From positions 1 through 64,000 of the forward strand of contig NZ_BDAU01000016.1 of assembly GCF_001612615.1 (NCBI RefSeq): a DNA stretch of 64,000 nt, given 5' to 3'. Every line of letters starts with the position of its first letter. The first letter of the stretch is position 1. Source of the DNA: Nocardia amikacinitolerans NBRC 108937 (GTDB lineage Bacteria > Actinomycetota > Actinomycetes > Mycobacteriales > Mycobacteriaceae). Shown piece by piece: positions 17,835-27,847 of the stretch. The notes below the pieces were generated by a model. The model did not search any database. It worked only from the letters and a program-made list of their open reading frames with translations, and was not told the DNA's origin. The translations under genes were made by a program, and so were the position numbers.

Positions 17835-18266
17835 TCAGATGTCGAGATCTTGGAGACGGCCGTGCTGGGCTATATCGGTGACGGTGCGGTAGACCTTGTC
17901 GGGCACCAGTTCTCGCAATTCCGCCACCGAATCCACCACGGTGACGGTGAAATCGCCCCAGTCCTGGCTACCGATGCCGAACATGGAGCGCCACTTCTTC
18001 CAGTCCCTGGTCCAGTCGGTGAACATCGCGAAGGCCGACCAGTCCGTGAACTGGCGCTGCACAACGTATTTGCCCTTGCGGCTGCGATAGACCCGCACCA
18101 CCTCGGCGCCGTCCTTGGTGATCTGCCGCGCCTCGGCGAGCCGCCGGCCGTGGAAGCGCTGGAGGCGCCCGCCACCCGGCCCGACCTTCAGCACGATCTC
18201 CTCCAGATCATCGGACTTGTCCATGTCGATGGGGGCAGGCTCGGCGGATTGCTGATCGTTGGTCAT
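17835..18266 (-). CDS. EXLDI-family protein
   Basis: A 143-residue protein of the actinobacterial EXLDI family (TIGR04342 type), recognised by LEEIVLKVGPGGGRLQRF, then VYRSRKGKYVVQ, and the C-terminal LQDLDI. In this copy the name-giving glutamate is replaced by glutamine (QDLDI). Many members carry an N-terminal ribbon-helix-helix-like segment; here only a short acidic leader is present. Function is unknown. ATG 18266 follows gaggacgggg; a longer in-frame start at 18305 lacks a ribosome-binding site. It is the first gene of a probable operon with the MmpL transporter. Confidence 0.8.
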   Translation of the reverse strand: MTNDQQSAEPAPIDMDKSDDLEEIVLKVGPGGGRLQRFHGRRLAEARQITKDGAEVVRVYRSRKGKYVVQRQFTDWSAFAMFTDWTRDWKKWRSMFGIGSQDWGDFTVTVVDSVAELRELVPDKVYRTVTDIAQHGRLQDLDI

Positions 18267-18404
18267 GATGTCCCCGTCCTCATTCGTGAATGCGCATACA
18301 GGCATGGCTCAACTAGCGACGGACCCCTCACTCGCTCCGTCGTAGTCCCATGCTGTGCGGTTGTGGATGATGTCGCGCGCGTTCCTCGGCACTCGGTACC
18401 GACA

Positions 18405-18430
18405 CACTATAAGTAGATGTATACGTATAG
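18405..18430 (-). promoter_or_regulatory. AT-rich promoter/operator region with palindrome
   Basis: An unusually AT-rich stretch for this genome. It contains the perfect 10-bp palindrome tatacgtata (18420-18429), flanked by ctata (18407-18411) and tatag (18426-18430). It lies ~140 bp upstream of the EXLDI-MmpL genes and ~110 bp upstream of the divergent membrane protein gene. It could hold promoters for both and an operator for a local repressor, though no regulator gene is adjacent. Confidence 0.5.
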
Positions 18431-18537
18431 CGCAAGTGGTCCGCGACGCTCGAAGCCGGTCTTAACCACTCCGCAAGCCCGCCGATCGATGGTGATGGCC
18501 GATGGATGTCGCGGCGGCGAGAAATACGGAGACCCAG

Positions 18538-19095
18538 ATGATTTCGACACACCACCCGGACGCGACTCCGACCGGCAGCCCCTGCCTGGTCGCCGCCGAT
18601 CACGTCGCGGACGTGACGACCGCGCAACGACTCGGCCGCGCCAACACCCTCACGGTGTGGCGCACCAAGCTCTGGATCGTCCTCGTCTCCGGCCTATCGA
18701 TCGGCACGTACATCATCGGCAGGTACGCCGAGACCTCCTGGTCCGACCCCGGCACCTACCCGATCGGCTGGTTCGGCGTGCTCCTCGCCTGCACCGTGCC
18801 CAATCTGATCGTCGCGGCCTGCACCCTCGGTCTGCGCACGACCATCCCGTCCCCCATGGAAAAGCGCTACAGCTTCCCCGGCGCCTACCTCGTCGCCCAC
18901 TACCACGGCGAGTTTCTCGAGCTGTGGACCCCGATCGAACACAGCACTGTGCCCTACGCCCGAATCAAGAAGGTCATCGTCTTCAGCGACGCCATCGTGC
19001 TCTACTTCGGCCTCGGTATGCGCTACGCGATGCCGCGCCAACTCGTCCCCGCCCCCGCCCTGACCATCCTCCTTGTCGCGACGAAACGAGACTAA
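18538..19095 (+). CDS. Small membrane protein, YcxB-like C-terminal region
   Basis: A 185-residue protein with two hydrophobic segments (LWIVLVSGLSIGTYIIG and IGWFGVLLACTVPNLIVAA) followed by a soluble beta-rich part containing RYSFPGAYLVAHYHGEFLEL and VPYARIKKVIVFSDAIVLYF. That order resembles YcxB-like/bacterial-PH proteins. Function unknown. ATG 18538 is chosen because acggagaccc precedes it; ATG 18502 is an in-frame alternative. The 3' end overlaps the convergent phosphatase-like gene by 4 nt. Confidence 0.6.
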   Translation: MISTHHPDATPTGSPCLVAADHVADVTTAQRLGRANTLTVWRTKLWIVLVSGLSIGTYIIGRYAETSWSDPGTYPIGWFGVLLACTVPNLIVAACTLGLRTTIPSPMEKRYSFPGAYLVAHYHGEFLELWTPIEHSTVPYARIKKVIVFSDAIVLYFGLGMRYAMPRQLVPAPALTILLVATKRD

Positions 19096-19886
19096 GCGAG
19101 GCGAGCGCGCTGCAAGAGATACGCCGTAAGCGGCTGGTAGACAAGGGGATCGAGACCGTCGTCGAGCGGGACGGTGACCGCGATCTTGCCTTCGTCGTGA
19201 CCGGCGAAGAGCGCCGGATCGTTGCAGTCCGCGAAGCCGACGGTCTCGATGCCCGCCTCACCCGCGGCGCCCGCCCAGCCGTGATCGGCGACGACCAGCC
19301 GCGGCAGTTCGCCGTCGAGTTCGGCGAGCGCCGCGCGCATCGGGTCGGGATCGTGCGTGTGCCGCCATCGGCCGTCCGCGCCGACCAGTGCGGCGACGCC
19401 CGAAGCGTAGGCGATTTCGCGATACCGGGAGGGCTCCCAGAGCGGCGGCTCGTACGACCATCCGGCCGCGGGTGTGAGCACGGTGCAACCGGCGGCGCGC
19501 AGCGCATCCTCGATCGCTCGGTACACGCCGAGCAGCGTGTCCGGATGACCGGTCGCCAGCAACACGGTCGCGCGCTCGGCGGCCGCGGCGCCGATGCGCT
19601 CCCCCATCGCGTCCAACGCGTCGAGCGTGAGATCAGGATCGATGGTGTCGACGCCCCAGGTGTATCCGGGGTTCGGATTCACCCCGCACAGCCGCGCCAT
19701 CATCGCCAACGTCTCGTCGAACGACCAATCCCGCAACCGCAACCCGAACTGAAACCCCGGATCCTTGGCCACCATCCGCCCGTAATGCCGCAGGTTCCCC
19801 TCCCGCGGCGTCGCCACCTCCCCCGCGATCCCACTGCGCACCACATGCTCCCGCAGCTCCCCCCGCGACACCCGCTCGAATCCCAT
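19092..19886 (-). CDS. Conserved actinobacterial protein, putative phosphatase
   Basis: A 264-residue soluble protein. LLATGHPDTLLGVYRAIED (near residue 115) followed by GCTVLTP, and ADHGWAGAAGEAGIETVGF in the C-terminal third, are conserved-looking blocks that I associate with actinobacterial proteins annotated as phosphatases, but I cannot point to a defined catalytic signature. ATG 19886 follows aaggggtgta; the open frame to 20006 runs through low-complexity sequence. It lies downstream of the S10 operon on the same strand but beyond a strong hairpin, so it is probably transcribed separately. Confidence 0.5.
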   Translation of the reverse strand: MGFERVSRGELREHVVRSGIAGEVATPREGNLRHYGRMVAKDPGFQFGLRLRDWSFDETLAMMARLCGVNPNPGYTWGVDTIDPDLTLDALDAMGERIGAAAAERATVLLATGHPDTLLGVYRAIEDALRAAGCTVLTPAAGWSYEPPLWEPSRYREIAYASGVAALVGADGRWRHTHDPDPMRAALAELDGELPRLVVADHGWAGAAGEAGIETVGFADCNDPALFAGHDEGKIAVTVPLDDGLDPLVYQPLTAYLLQRARLA

Positions 19887-20040
19887 TACACCCCTTCGAA
19901 CCAGCGCAGCCCACGAAAGCACCACCGCCCTGAACGGCCCGGCACCCATCTCGGCCGACCACGAAATCTCACCCCCGACGCTACCGCCCCACCCCCGCCA
20001 CCGCACGACCCCAGCATTCCGCGCCGCACCCCGAATACGG

Positions 20041-20076
20041 CGAAGGCCCGCTTCCCTGGCGGGAAGCGGGCCTTCG
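20041..20076 (-). terminator. Hairpin terminator of the S10 operon
   Basis: A perfect 16-bp stem, cgaaggcccgcttccc (20041-20056) with gggaagcgggccttcg (20061-20076), closed by a tggc tetraloop. It begins 25 bp beyond the rpsQ stop codon and separates the ribosomal operon from the putative phosphatase gene. Confidence 0.88.
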
Positions 20077-20100
20077 AGACTCGAGCCGCGGAGGGGCGAA

Positions 20101-20370
20101 CTACTTCGCCTTCTCCAGGACCTCGACCAGACGCCAGCGCTTGGTGGCCGACAGCGGGCGGGTCTCCATCAGCTGAACGCGGTCGCCGATGCCGGCGATC
20201 TCGTTCTCGTCGTGGGCCTTGACCTTCGACGTGGTGCGGATGATCTTGCCGTAGAGCGGGTGCTTCACCCGGTCCTCGAGCTCCACCACGATGGTCTTGT
20301 TCATCTTGTCCGAAACGACGTAGCCGATCCGAACCTTACGACGGTTGCGCTGCACAGTGTTTTCGCTCAT
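20101..20370 (-). CDS. rpsQ: 30S ribosomal protein S17
   Basis: 89 residues. [20 protein letters not shown] and [20 protein letters not shown] are the family core, an OB-fold protein that binds the 5' domain of 16S rRNA. Last gene of the S10 operon here; its ATG overlaps the rpmC stop by 4 nt. In this group of actinobacteria the S10 operon stops at rpsQ, and rplN-rplX follow elsewhere, which fits the terminator immediately downstream. Confidence 0.97.
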   Translation of the reverse strand: MSENTVQRNRRKVRIGYVVSDKMNKTIVVELEDRVKHPLYGKIIRTTSKVKAHDENEIAGIGDRVQLMETRPLSATKRWRLVEVLEKAK

Positions 20371-20606
20371 GCCGCATCTCCCTTACCTGCGGGTCCGGTG
20401 GCCAGACCGAGCTCGCGCTCACGCATGACCGTGTAGATGCGCGCGATCTCGTGACGGACGACGCGCAGACGACGGTTGTTGTCCAGCTGACCCGTCGCCA
20501 TCTGGAAGCGCAGGTTGAACAGCTCTTCCTTCGACTCACGCAGGCGGGAGACGAGTTCCTCTTCGGTGAGCTCGCGGAGCTCTGCGGCCGGTGTACCGGT
20601 AGCCAT
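20367..20606 (-). CDS. rpmC: 50S ribosomal protein L29
   Basis: 79 residues forming the usual two-helix hairpin near the polypeptide exit tunnel. The signature is [20 protein letters not shown] followed by [18 protein letters not shown] 20606 overlaps the rplP stop (TGATG) and begins the conserved part; a longer open frame to 20750 only reads through rplP in another frame. Confidence 0.96.
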   Translation of the reverse strand: MATGTPAAELRELTEEELVSRLRESKEELFNLRFQMATGQLDNNRRLRVVRHEIARIYTVMRERELGLATGPAGKGDAA

Positions 20607-21022
20607 CAGAACTGCTCCTCCCTTGTCACGATCCTGCACTTCATCGGGAGCTTGTGCATCGCGCGGCGCAGCGCCTCGCGAGCGATCTCCTCGTTCGGGT
20701 AAGACATTTCGAACATCACGCGACCGGGCTTGACGTTCGCGACCCACCACTCCGGCGAACCCTTACCGGAACCCATGCGGGTCTCGGCGGGCTTCTTGGT
20801 CAGCGGGCGATCCGGGTAGATGTTGATCCAGATCTTGCCGCCACGGCGGATGTGGCGAGTCATCGCGATACGCGCCGACTCGATCTGCCGGTTGGTGACG
20901 TAGGCAGGCTCGAGCGCCTGAATACCGAAGTCACCGAAGGCCACCGACGTGCCGCCCTTGGCCATGCCCGAACGGCTCGGGTGGTGCTGCTTGCGGTGCT
21001 TGACCTTGCGAGGCATCAGCAT
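20606..21022 (-). CDS. rplP: 50S ribosomal protein L16
   Basis: 138 residues, start [19 protein letters not shown], the highly conserved N-terminus of L16. [20 protein letters not shown] and [20 protein letters not shown] are the central family blocks. L16 contacts the A-site tRNA elbow region of the 50S subunit. Three nucleotides separate it from rpsC, and its stop overlaps rpmC. Confidence 0.97.
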   Translation of the reverse strand: MLMPRKVKHRKQHHPSRSGMAKGGTSVAFGDFGIQALEPAYVTNRQIESARIAMTRHIRRGGKIWINIYPDRPLTKKPAETRMGSGKGSPEWWVANVKPGRVMFEMSYPNEEIAREALRRAMHKLPMKCRIVTREEQF

Positions 21023-21025
21023 GCG

Positions 21026-21829
<804 letters not shown>

Positions 21830-22231
21830 TTACTTTGCCCCTCCCTTCCGGCGGCTGCGAGGAGCATTGCTAAGCGCTGGCACGCTCTCGACCTCGATGG
21901 TGATGTGGCTGGTGCGCTTGCGGATCCGGAACGCGCGGCCCTGGGCCCGCGGCTGGAAACGCTTCATGGTGGCGCCCTCGTCGACGTAGGCCGTCGAGAT
22001 CACCAGCGTGGCCGGGTTCAGACCGAGGTTGTTCTCGGCGTTGGCCGCGGCGCTGGCGACGACCTTGGCGACCGGCTCGCTCGCGGCCTGCGGCGCGAAC
22101 TTCAGGATCGCGAGAGCGTCCTCGACCCGCTTGCCGCGGACCAGGTCCACGACGCGGCGAGCCTTCATCGGGGTGACACGCACGTGCTTGGCGGTCGCCC
22201 GGGCAGTGGGGTTCTGAGTCTCAGTCGTCAT
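21830..22231 (-). CDS. rplV: 50S ribosomal protein L22
   Basis: 133 residues. [20 protein letters not shown] and the loop [20 protein letters not shown], which lines the exit tunnel and is the macrolide-relevant loop, identify the family. Its ATG overlaps the rpsS stop by 4 nt. Confidence 0.97.
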   Translation of the reverse strand: MTTETQNPTARATAKHVRVTPMKARRVVDLVRGKRVEDALAILKFAPQAASEPVAKVVASAAANAENNLGLNPATLVISTAYVDEGATMKRFQPRAQGRAFRIRKRTSHITIEVESVPALSNAPRSRRKGGAK

Positions 22232-22509
22232 CGCCGCTTGCTCTTCCGGTCTTCCTTGACGTGGCTCTTGAACGTCCTGGTCGGCGCGAACTCACCGAGC
22301 TTGTGTCCGACCATGGACTCCGAGACGAACACCGGGACGTGCTTGCGGCCGTCGTGCACCGCGAAGGTGTGTCCGATGAAATCCGGGATGATGGTCGAAC
22401 GACGCGACCAGGTCTTGATGACCTGCTTCGTGCCCTTCTCGTTCTGCACGTCCACCTTCGCGAGGAGGTGGTCGTCGACGAACGGGCCCTTCTTGAGGCT
22501 GCGTGGCAT
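22228..22509 (-). CDS. rpsS: 30S ribosomal protein S19
   Basis: 93 residues, start [16 protein letters not shown], with the conserved [20 protein letters not shown] and [17 protein letters not shown]19 sits in the 30S head with S13. It is separated from rplB by 15 nt that hold a good ribosome-binding site (aaggaggagg region). Confidence 0.97.
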   Translation of the reverse strand: MPRSLKKGPFVDDHLLAKVDVQNEKGTKQVIKTWSRRSTIIPDFIGHTFAVHDGRKHVPVFVSESMVGHKLGEFAPTRTFKSHVKEDRKSKRR

Positions 22510-22524
22510 TTCTTACCTCCTCCT

Positions 22525-23361
22525 TCAGCGCTTCTTGCCGGTCTTGCGACGGCGGACGATGAGCTTGTCGCTCGGACGGTTGGGCTTACGGGTGCGGCCT
22601 TCCGGCTGACCCCACGGCGAGACCGGGTGGCGACCACCGGAGGTCTTGCCCTCACCACCACCGTGCGGGTGGTCGACGGGGTTCATGACGACACCACGGA
22701 CCGTGGGACGACGACCCTTCCAGCGCATGCGGCCGGCCTTGCCCCAGTTGATGTTCGACTGCTCGGCGTTGCCGACCTCGCCGACGGTGGCGCGGCAGCG
22801 CACGTCGACGCGACGGATTTCACCGGAGGGCATACGCAGCGTGGCGTAGGGGCCTTCCTTACCGAGCAGCTGGATGCTCATGCCCGCGGAACGGGCCAGC
22901 TTGGCGCCGCCGCCAGGACGCAGCTCCACCGCGTGGATGGTGGTACCGGTCGGGATGTTGCGCAGCGGCAGGTTGTTGCCCGGCTTGATGTCGGCCGTCG
23001 GGCCGGACTCGATCGGGGTGCCCTGCTGGATACCCTTCGGCGCGATGATGTAGCGCTTCTCGCCGTCCACGTAGTGGAGCAGCGCGATGTTGGCGGTCCG
23101 GTTCGGGTCGTACTCGATGTGCGCGACCTTGGCGGGGATGCCGTCCTTGTCCAGGCGACGGAAGTCGATCAGACGGTAGGCACGCTTGTGACCGCCACCG
23201 CGGTGGCGAGTCGTGATGCGGCCGTGCGCGTTACGACCACCGGTCTTGGTCAGCGGACGAAGCAGCGACTTCTCCGGGGTGGACCGGGTGATCTCGGCGA
23301 AGTCCGAGACGCTGGAGCCACGACGGCCCGGCGTTGTCGGCTTGTACTTGCGAATTGCCAT
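22525..23361 (-). CDS. rplB: 50S ribosomal protein L2
   Basis: 278 residues. [20 protein letters not shown] and the C-terminal [20 protein letters not shown], with the histidine near the peptidyl-transferase centre, are diagnostic. Length is typical. Position between rplW and rpsS is the standard S10 operon order. Confidence 0.98.
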   Translation of the reverse strand: MAIRKYKPTTPGRRGSSVSDFAEITRSTPEKSLLRPLTKTGGRNAHGRITTRHRGGGHKRAYRLIDFRRLDKDGIPAKVAHIEYDPNRTANIALLHYVDGEKRYIIAPKGIQQGTPIESGPTADIKPGNNLPLRNIPTGTTIHAVELRPGGGAKLARSAGMSIQLLGKEGPYATLRMPSGEIRRVDVRCRATVGEVGNAEQSNINWGKAGRMRWKGRRPTVRGVVMNPVDHPHGGGEGKTSGGRHPVSPWGQPEGRTRKPNRPSDKLIVRRRKTGKKR

Positions 23362-23394
23362 GAGTTCTTCTCTGCTTTCTGGATTCCCGCTCGC

Positions 23395-23700
23395 TTACGC
23401 GACCGGGCCTCCGAAGATCTCGATGGGCTTGCTGTCGGCCGAGATGGTCACGAGCGCGCGCTTGGTGTTCTTGCGCTTGCCGTAACCGAAGCGGGTCCGC
23501 TTGCGCTTGCCCTGACGGTTGGCGGTGTTGACGCTGGTGACCTTCACACCGAAGACCTTCTCGACGGCGATCTTGATCTGCGTCTTGTTGGAGTCCGGGT
23601 GCACCAGGAAGGTGTAGGTGCCTTCCTCGATCAGTCCGTAGGACTTCTCCGAGATGACCGGCGCCAGCAGGATGTCGCGGGGGTCGGCGATGGTGGTCAC
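23395..23700 (-). CDS. rplW: 50S ribosomal protein L23
   Basis: 101 residues from a GTG start at 23700 that overlaps the rplD stop (GTGA). [20 protein letters not shown] and [20 protein letters not shown] are the family motifs. L23 forms part of the exit-tunnel docking site for trigger factor and SRP. A larger open frame in the same phase reads back through rplD and is not real. Confidence 0.96.
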   Translation of the reverse strand: MTTIADPRDILLAPVISEKSYGLIEEGTYTFLVHPDSNKTQIKIAVEKVFGVKVTSVNTANRQGKRKRTRFGYGKRKNTKRALVTISADSKPIEIFGGPVA

Positions 23701-24371
23701 TTGCTCTCCTCCTGTGCCGCCTCGGCGGGACCGTGAACGAAGGCGTTCAGGGCCTCGACGCTGAACACCACGTCGTCGCTGTTGAGGACGTCGTAGGTGT
23801 TGAGCTGATCCGGGGCGATCGGCTGCACGTTCTGCAGGTTCGCCACGCTCTTCCACGCGGCGATGTCCTCGCGGCCGACGACGACCAGGAACTTCTTGCG
23901 GTCCGACAGCTCGGCCAGGAAGGTCTTGGCGGTCTTGGTCGACGGGGTCTGACCCGCGACCAGTTCGGTGATCACGTGGATGCGCTCGTTGCGAGCCCGG
24001 TCCGACAGGGCGCCACGCAGGGCGGCGGCCTTCATCTTCTTCGGGGTGCGCTGGCTGTAGTCGCGCGGCTGCGGGCCGTGCACGGTGCCACCGCCCGCGA
24101 ACTGCGGCGCGCGGGTCGAACCCTGGCGGGCGCGACCGGTGCCCTTCTGGCGGTACGGCTTCTTGCCACCACCGGAGACCTCGCCGCGAGTCTTGGTCGC
24201 GTGGGTGCCCTGGCGGGCCGCGGCCAGCTGCGCGACGACGACCTGGTGCATCAGCGCGATGTTGGCGGTCACGTCGAAGATCTCCGCGGGGAGGTCGACG
24301 GTGCCGTTGGTCTTGCCACCGATCTCCTTGACCGGCAGCGTCAGGTTGGCCTTCTTCTCGAGGCTGGTCAT
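23697..24371 (-). CDS. rplD: 50S ribosomal protein L4
   Basis: 224 residues, with [20 protein letters not shown] and the tunnel loop region [20 protein letters not shown]. Overlaps rplC by 4 nt at its start. In Escherichia coli L4 autoregulates the S10 operon through the leader; whether it does so here is unknown. Confidence 0.97.
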   Translation of the reverse strand: MTSLEKKANLTLPVKEIGGKTNGTVDLPAEIFDVTANIALMHQVVVAQLAAARQGTHATKTRGEVSGGGKKPYRQKGTGRARQGSTRAPQFAGGGTVHGPQPRDYSQRTPKKMKAAALRGALSDRARNERIHVITELVAGQTPSTKTAKTFLAELSDRKKFLVVVGREDIAAWKSVANLQNVQPIAPDQLNTYDVLNSDDVVFSVEALNAFVHGPAEAAQEESK

Positions 24372-25033
24372 GCGTGCGCACCACCCTTCACGGCGCTCTT
24401 GACGATCACGACGCCGCCCTTGCGACCCGGGATCGCACCCTTGATCAGGAGCAGGCCGTTCTCGGCGTCCACCTTGTGAACCGAGAGGTTCTGGGTGGTG
24501 ACGCGGTCGTTACCCATCCGACCCGACATGCGCATGCCCTTGAACACGCGGCCGGGGGTGGCGCAGCCACCGATGGAACCCGGGCGGCGGTGCACGGCCT
24601 GCGCACCGTGCGAGGCACCCTGACCACGGAAACCGTGGCGCTTCATGGTGCCCGCGAAGCCCTTGCCCTTGCTGGTGCCGGTGACGTCGACGTAGGCGCC
24701 CTCTTCGAACACGTCGGCGTTGATCTCCTGGCCGACCTCGAAGGTGGAGGCGTCCGCGACCCGGATCTCGGCGACGTGGCGGCGCGGGGTGACGCCGGCC
24801 TTGGCGAACTGGCCGGAGGTCGGCTTGTTCACCTTGCGCGGGTCGATGGCGCCGAAGGCGACCTGGACGGCGCTGTAGCCGTCGCGCTCCACCGTGCGGA
24901 TCTGGGTGACCACGTTCGGGCCCGCCTTGACGACGGTGACCGGAACGACGCGGTTCTTCTCGTCGAAGACCTGGGTCATGCCGAGCTTGGTGCCCAGGAT
25001 GCCGGCCGCGGGCCGGTTCTTGTTGTCAGTCAT
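24368..25033 (-). CDS. rplC: 50S ribosomal protein L3
   Basis: 221 residues from ATG 25033 ([20 protein letters not shown]). The central [20 protein letters not shown] and [20 protein letters not shown] blocks identify L3. An in-frame GTG at 25051 would overlap rpsJ; ATG 25033 leaves a short spacer and starts the conserved sequence. Confidence 0.97.
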   Translation of the reverse strand: MTDNKNRPAAGILGTKLGMTQVFDEKNRVVPVTVVKAGPNVVTQIRTVERDGYSAVQVAFGAIDPRKVNKPTSGQFAKAGVTPRRHVAEIRVADASTFEVGQEINADVFEEGAYVDVTGTSKGKGFAGTMKRHGFRGQGASHGAQAVHRRPGSIGGCATPGRVFKGMRMSGRMGNDRVTTQNLSVHKVDAENGLLLIKGAIPGRKGGVVIVKSAVKGGAHA

Positions 25034-25047
25034 GTCTCGAGTCCCCG

Positions 25048-25353
25048 TCACTGAATGTTGACGTCGACGCTGGCCGGCAGGTCGATGCGCATGAGCGCGT
25101 CGACCGTCTTCGGCGTCGGGTCGAGGATGTCGATGAGGCGCTTGTGCGTACGCATCTCGAAGTGTTCGCGCGAGTCCTTGTACTTGTGCGGCGAACGGAT
25201 GACGCAGTACACGTTCTTCTCGGTCGGCAACGGCACCGGGCCGACCACGCGGGCCCCAGTGCGGGTCACCGTCTCCACGATCTTGCGCGCAGACGCATCG
25301 ATCGCCTCGTGGTCATAGGCCTTGAGCCTGATGCGGATCTTTTGTCCCGCCAC
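25048..25353 (-). CDS. rpsJ: 30S ribosomal protein S10
   Basis: 101 residues, [20 protein letters not shown] with [18 protein letters not shown], typical for S10/NusE, which also acts in transcription antitermination. First gene of the operon, with ggaaagcggag and aaggac upstream. A ~600 bp non-coding region with a structured element precedes it. Confidence 0.98.
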   Translation of the reverse strand: MAGQKIRIRLKAYDHEAIDASARKIVETVTRTGARVVGPVPLPTEKNVYCVIRSPHKYKDSREHFEMRTHKRLIDILDPTPKTVDALMRIDLPASVDVNIQ

Positions 25354-25950
25354 GCTAAGTGTCCTTTTCTCCGCTTTCCTTCGTGATCCGGAAGCCGGGC
25401 TTCCGTACCACCCTCATTTGCACAGCCCGAACACACGAAGACGTCTCAGCCCGAGTGGGTCAAGCCCGGAGGAGGCAGCCTGCGTAACCACGCAGGGCTC
25501 CCACTCGGGCATGATCCGACGCAGTGGAGACCACGACCGGGCACGCCCGATCCTCGCCGCTGTTCATCTGTCATGGTTCTCCGGTCCACGCGGTCGGGCG
25601 TGTCGCCTTCCCGCTTATTCCTCGGCCCGGATCGAAAACTTCATCTCAGGCTCGGAACAACGTCCCGGACGTACTCACACCGGGAACCGGTGAAGCACAC
25701 GATTGGGTACTGCTCGCCTCGCCGATCACGCCCCGTTTCAACCGAAACAGGCACGACCCCGTGCAAGGCAACCCGAACAGTATGCCCGAGACCCCCAACC
25801 CACTTCAAATCGCCCCCACTGTCACCCCGATCACCCCCGCGCGGCCCCCGACTTCGCAGGTCCGCCGCACTCCACGCAGAGGTTACCGCCCTGGCGAGGC
25901 GCGCGAAGAACCTCTGGAGTACCGAACTTACTTTTGAGTAAGATAGCGCC
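25354..25950 (-). other. S10 operon leader and promoter region, no gene
   Basis: Almost 600 bp between rpsJ and the divergent DUF4442 gene. Open frames exist but overlap in all phases with no family resemblance. The segment contains the stem-loop at 25449-25510 close to rpsJ. The half nearest the DUF4442 gene includes a low-GC stretch (about 25910-25945, with acttttgagtaagatag) that is likely to hold the plus-strand promoter. Confidence 0.6.
25449..25510 (-). promoter_or_regulatory. Structured leader element upstream of rpsJ
   Basis: An 11-bp perfect outer stem, gcccgagtggg (25449-25459) with cccactcgggc (25500-25510), encloses an inner 7-bp hairpin, cctgcgt (25479-25485) with acgcagg (25490-25496). 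The element lies ~100 bp upstream of the rpsJ start. It could be a 5'-UTR regulatory structure or an attenuator of the S10 operon. It does not match a leader I know. Confidence 0.55.
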
Positions 25951-26427
25951 ATGAGCAAAGAGACCGCGACGTTGCGCGGGTGGAAGAAGCTGCCGGACAA
26001 CCGGCTGGGGCACGCGCTGTTCTCGCTGGGGATGGTGGCGCGGGTGCCGTACTTCGGCACGGTGCTGCCCAGCGTCGTGCGGCTGGAGCCGGGGTTGTGC
26101 GAGGTGACCTCGCCGAAGTGGTTCGGCATCCACAATCACCTGGGCACCTTCCACGCCATCGCGGCGTGCAACCTGGCCGAGGTGGCGATGGGCATGCTGA
26201 GCGAGGCCACGGTGCCGACCACGCACCGGTGGATTCCCAAGGCGATGAACGTGCAGTACCTGGCCAAGGCCGAGACGAGACTGCGCGCGGTGGCGAAGCT
26301 GCCCGAGATCCCGGACTTCGCGGCGATCACCGAGGGTCGGGACCTGGTGGTGCCGGTGTCGATCTACGACAAGCACGGGCTCGAGGTCGTGCACGCCGAC
26401 ATCACAACTTGGGTCACGCCGAAGTAG
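25951..26427 (+). CDS. DUF4442 hotdog-fold protein (putative thioesterase)
   Basis: 158 residues. GIHNHLGTFHAIAACNLAEV contains the conserved N/H-x-x-G-x-x-H pattern of DUF4442/PaaI-like hotdog proteins, and HRWIPKAMNVQYLAKAETRL is the second conserved strand-helix block. Family members are presumed acyl-CoA thioesterases, substrate unknown. ATG 25951 lies close to the AT-rich stretch. The next gene begins 55 bp downstream on the same strand and may be cotranscribed. Confidence 0.8.
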   Translation: MSKETATLRGWKKLPDNRLGHALFSLGMVARVPYFGTVLPSVVRLEPGLCEVTSPKWFGIHNHLGTFHAIAACNLAEVAMGMLSEATVPTTHRWIPKAMNVQYLAKAETRLRAVAKLPEIPDFAAITEGRDLVVPVSIYDKHGLEVVHADITTWVTPK

Positions 26428-26482
26428 GAACATCGGCCCGGGCGTGTTGCACTGCGGCGGCGGCAGCGGATTGAATGCGGAT

Positions 26483-27679
26483 ATGAGTGGCGGTGCGGTC
26501 CGAGCGGCCGATCTGTGCGTAGTCGGGCTCGGTCCGACCGGACGGGCACTTGCCCACCGGGCGATGCGGGCCGGGCTGCGGGTGATCGCGATCGACCCGC
26601 GACCGGAACGCCTCTTTCCGCCCACCTACTCCTGCTGGGTCGACGAACTCCCGGAGTGGTTGCCGCCCAGTGCGATCGGGGCCCGCATCGAAGCGCCGAC
26701 GGTGTGGACGAAGACCGAGCACCGCATCCCGCGGCCGTACTGCGTGCTGTCCAAGCAGGGTCTGTACGACGCGCTGTCGCTCGACGACGCGGAGGTGATC
26801 GCCGCCCGCGCCACTCGCGTCGACGGGCACGAAGTGGAACTGGCCGACGGCACGGTGCTGCGGGCCGACACGGTGTTCGACACCCGCGGCCTGCCCGCGC
26901 TCGGGCAGCGCAGGGCGGCCAGCGCGCACGGCATCTTCGTCGACGCGGAGACCGCGGCGCCGATGGTCGGCGAGGGCGAGGGGCTGCTGCTGGACTGGCG
27001 TCCGGAGAACGGCGCGGGCCAGGACGCGCCGCCGTCGTTCCTCTACGCGGTGCCGATCGGCGACGGCACGGTGATCTTCGAGGAGACCAGCCTCGGCCTG
27101 CGCTGCGGCATGCCGCAGCACGTGCTCCGCGAGCGGACGCTGAACCGGCTTGCCGCCCACGGCATTCGGCTCACCGGGACGGAACCGAGCGAGGCCGCGC
27201 ACTATCCGCTCGATCAGCCGCCGCCGAAAAAGGGCGTCGCGCGGGCGATTCCGTTCGGATCGCGCGGCGGCATGATGCATCCGTGCACCGGCTACAGCGT
27301 CGCCGATTCGCTCGCCCTGGTCGACACCGCGGTCACGGCGCTGACCGAGGGCCGCGACCCGATCGACGCGCTGTGGCCGTGGCGGGCGCGACTGGTCTAC
27401 TGGATGCGCATGCGCGGACTGTGGGGCCTCGGCAGGCTGACCACCGACCAGTCGATCGCCATGTTCGAGGCGTTCTTCACCGAGTCCGCACGCGGCCAGC
27501 GCGCGCTGCTCACCGCGCACGACGACTACGCCGCGCTCGGCGCGGTGCTGTTCAACACCGTCGCGCACACCTGGCCGTTCCGCTGGCGCTACGACCTGGT
27601 CGGCTGGACGAACCGCGACCGCTGGGTGGGTTACGACTTCACCAGGCCGCGCGAGCCGATGATCACCGAAGTCGACTAG
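26483..27679 (+). CDS. Lycopene cyclase family protein (CrtL-type)
   Basis: A 398-residue FAD/NAD-binding protein expected to cyclise lycopene ends or a related polyene. The N-terminal dinucleotide fold is CVVGLGPTGRALA. FDTRG is the DxRG motif of the cyclases, VIFEETSLGLRCGMP carries the catalytic-region EETSL motif, and GMMHPCTGYSVADSL is the late conserved block. The downstream half is typical in length. No other carotenoid gene (crtE, crtB, crtI) lies in the window, so the substrate is unproven. ATG 26483 is preferred to a GTG at 26444 because the latter has no conserved sequence before the Rossmann motif. Confidence 0.8.
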   Translation: MSGGAVRAADLCVVGLGPTGRALAHRAMRAGLRVIAIDPRPERLFPPTYSCWVDELPEWLPPSAIGARIEAPTVWTKTEHRIPRPYCVLSKQGLYDALSLDDAEVIAARATRVDGHEVELADGTVLRADTVFDTRGLPALGQRRAASAHGIFVDAETAAPMVGEGEGLLLDWRPENGAGQDAPPSFLYAVPIGDGTVIFEETSLGLRCGMPQHVLRERTLNRLAAHGIRLTGTEPSEAAHYPLDQPPPKKGVARAIPFGSRGGMMHPCTGYSVADSLALVDTAVTALTEGRDPIDALWPWRARLVYWMRMRGLWGLGRLTTDQSIAMFEAFFTESARGQRALLTAHDDYAALGAVLFNTVAHTWPFRWRYDLVGWTNRDRWVGYDFTRPREPMITEVD

Positions 27680-27847
27680 CGGCGGGGTCGGACCCGAGTT
27701 CCGTACGCCGCTTGTCCTCGCGCCCGCCCTGGACCCAGTGCAGCGCGCCGATCACCGCTCGCTCTCGCCGCACGCCGATCACCGCTTGCCCGGTGCCCGC
27801 GCACCACGGGCGCGTCGCATCGATCAGTCGAACGAACCCGTTCTCCG

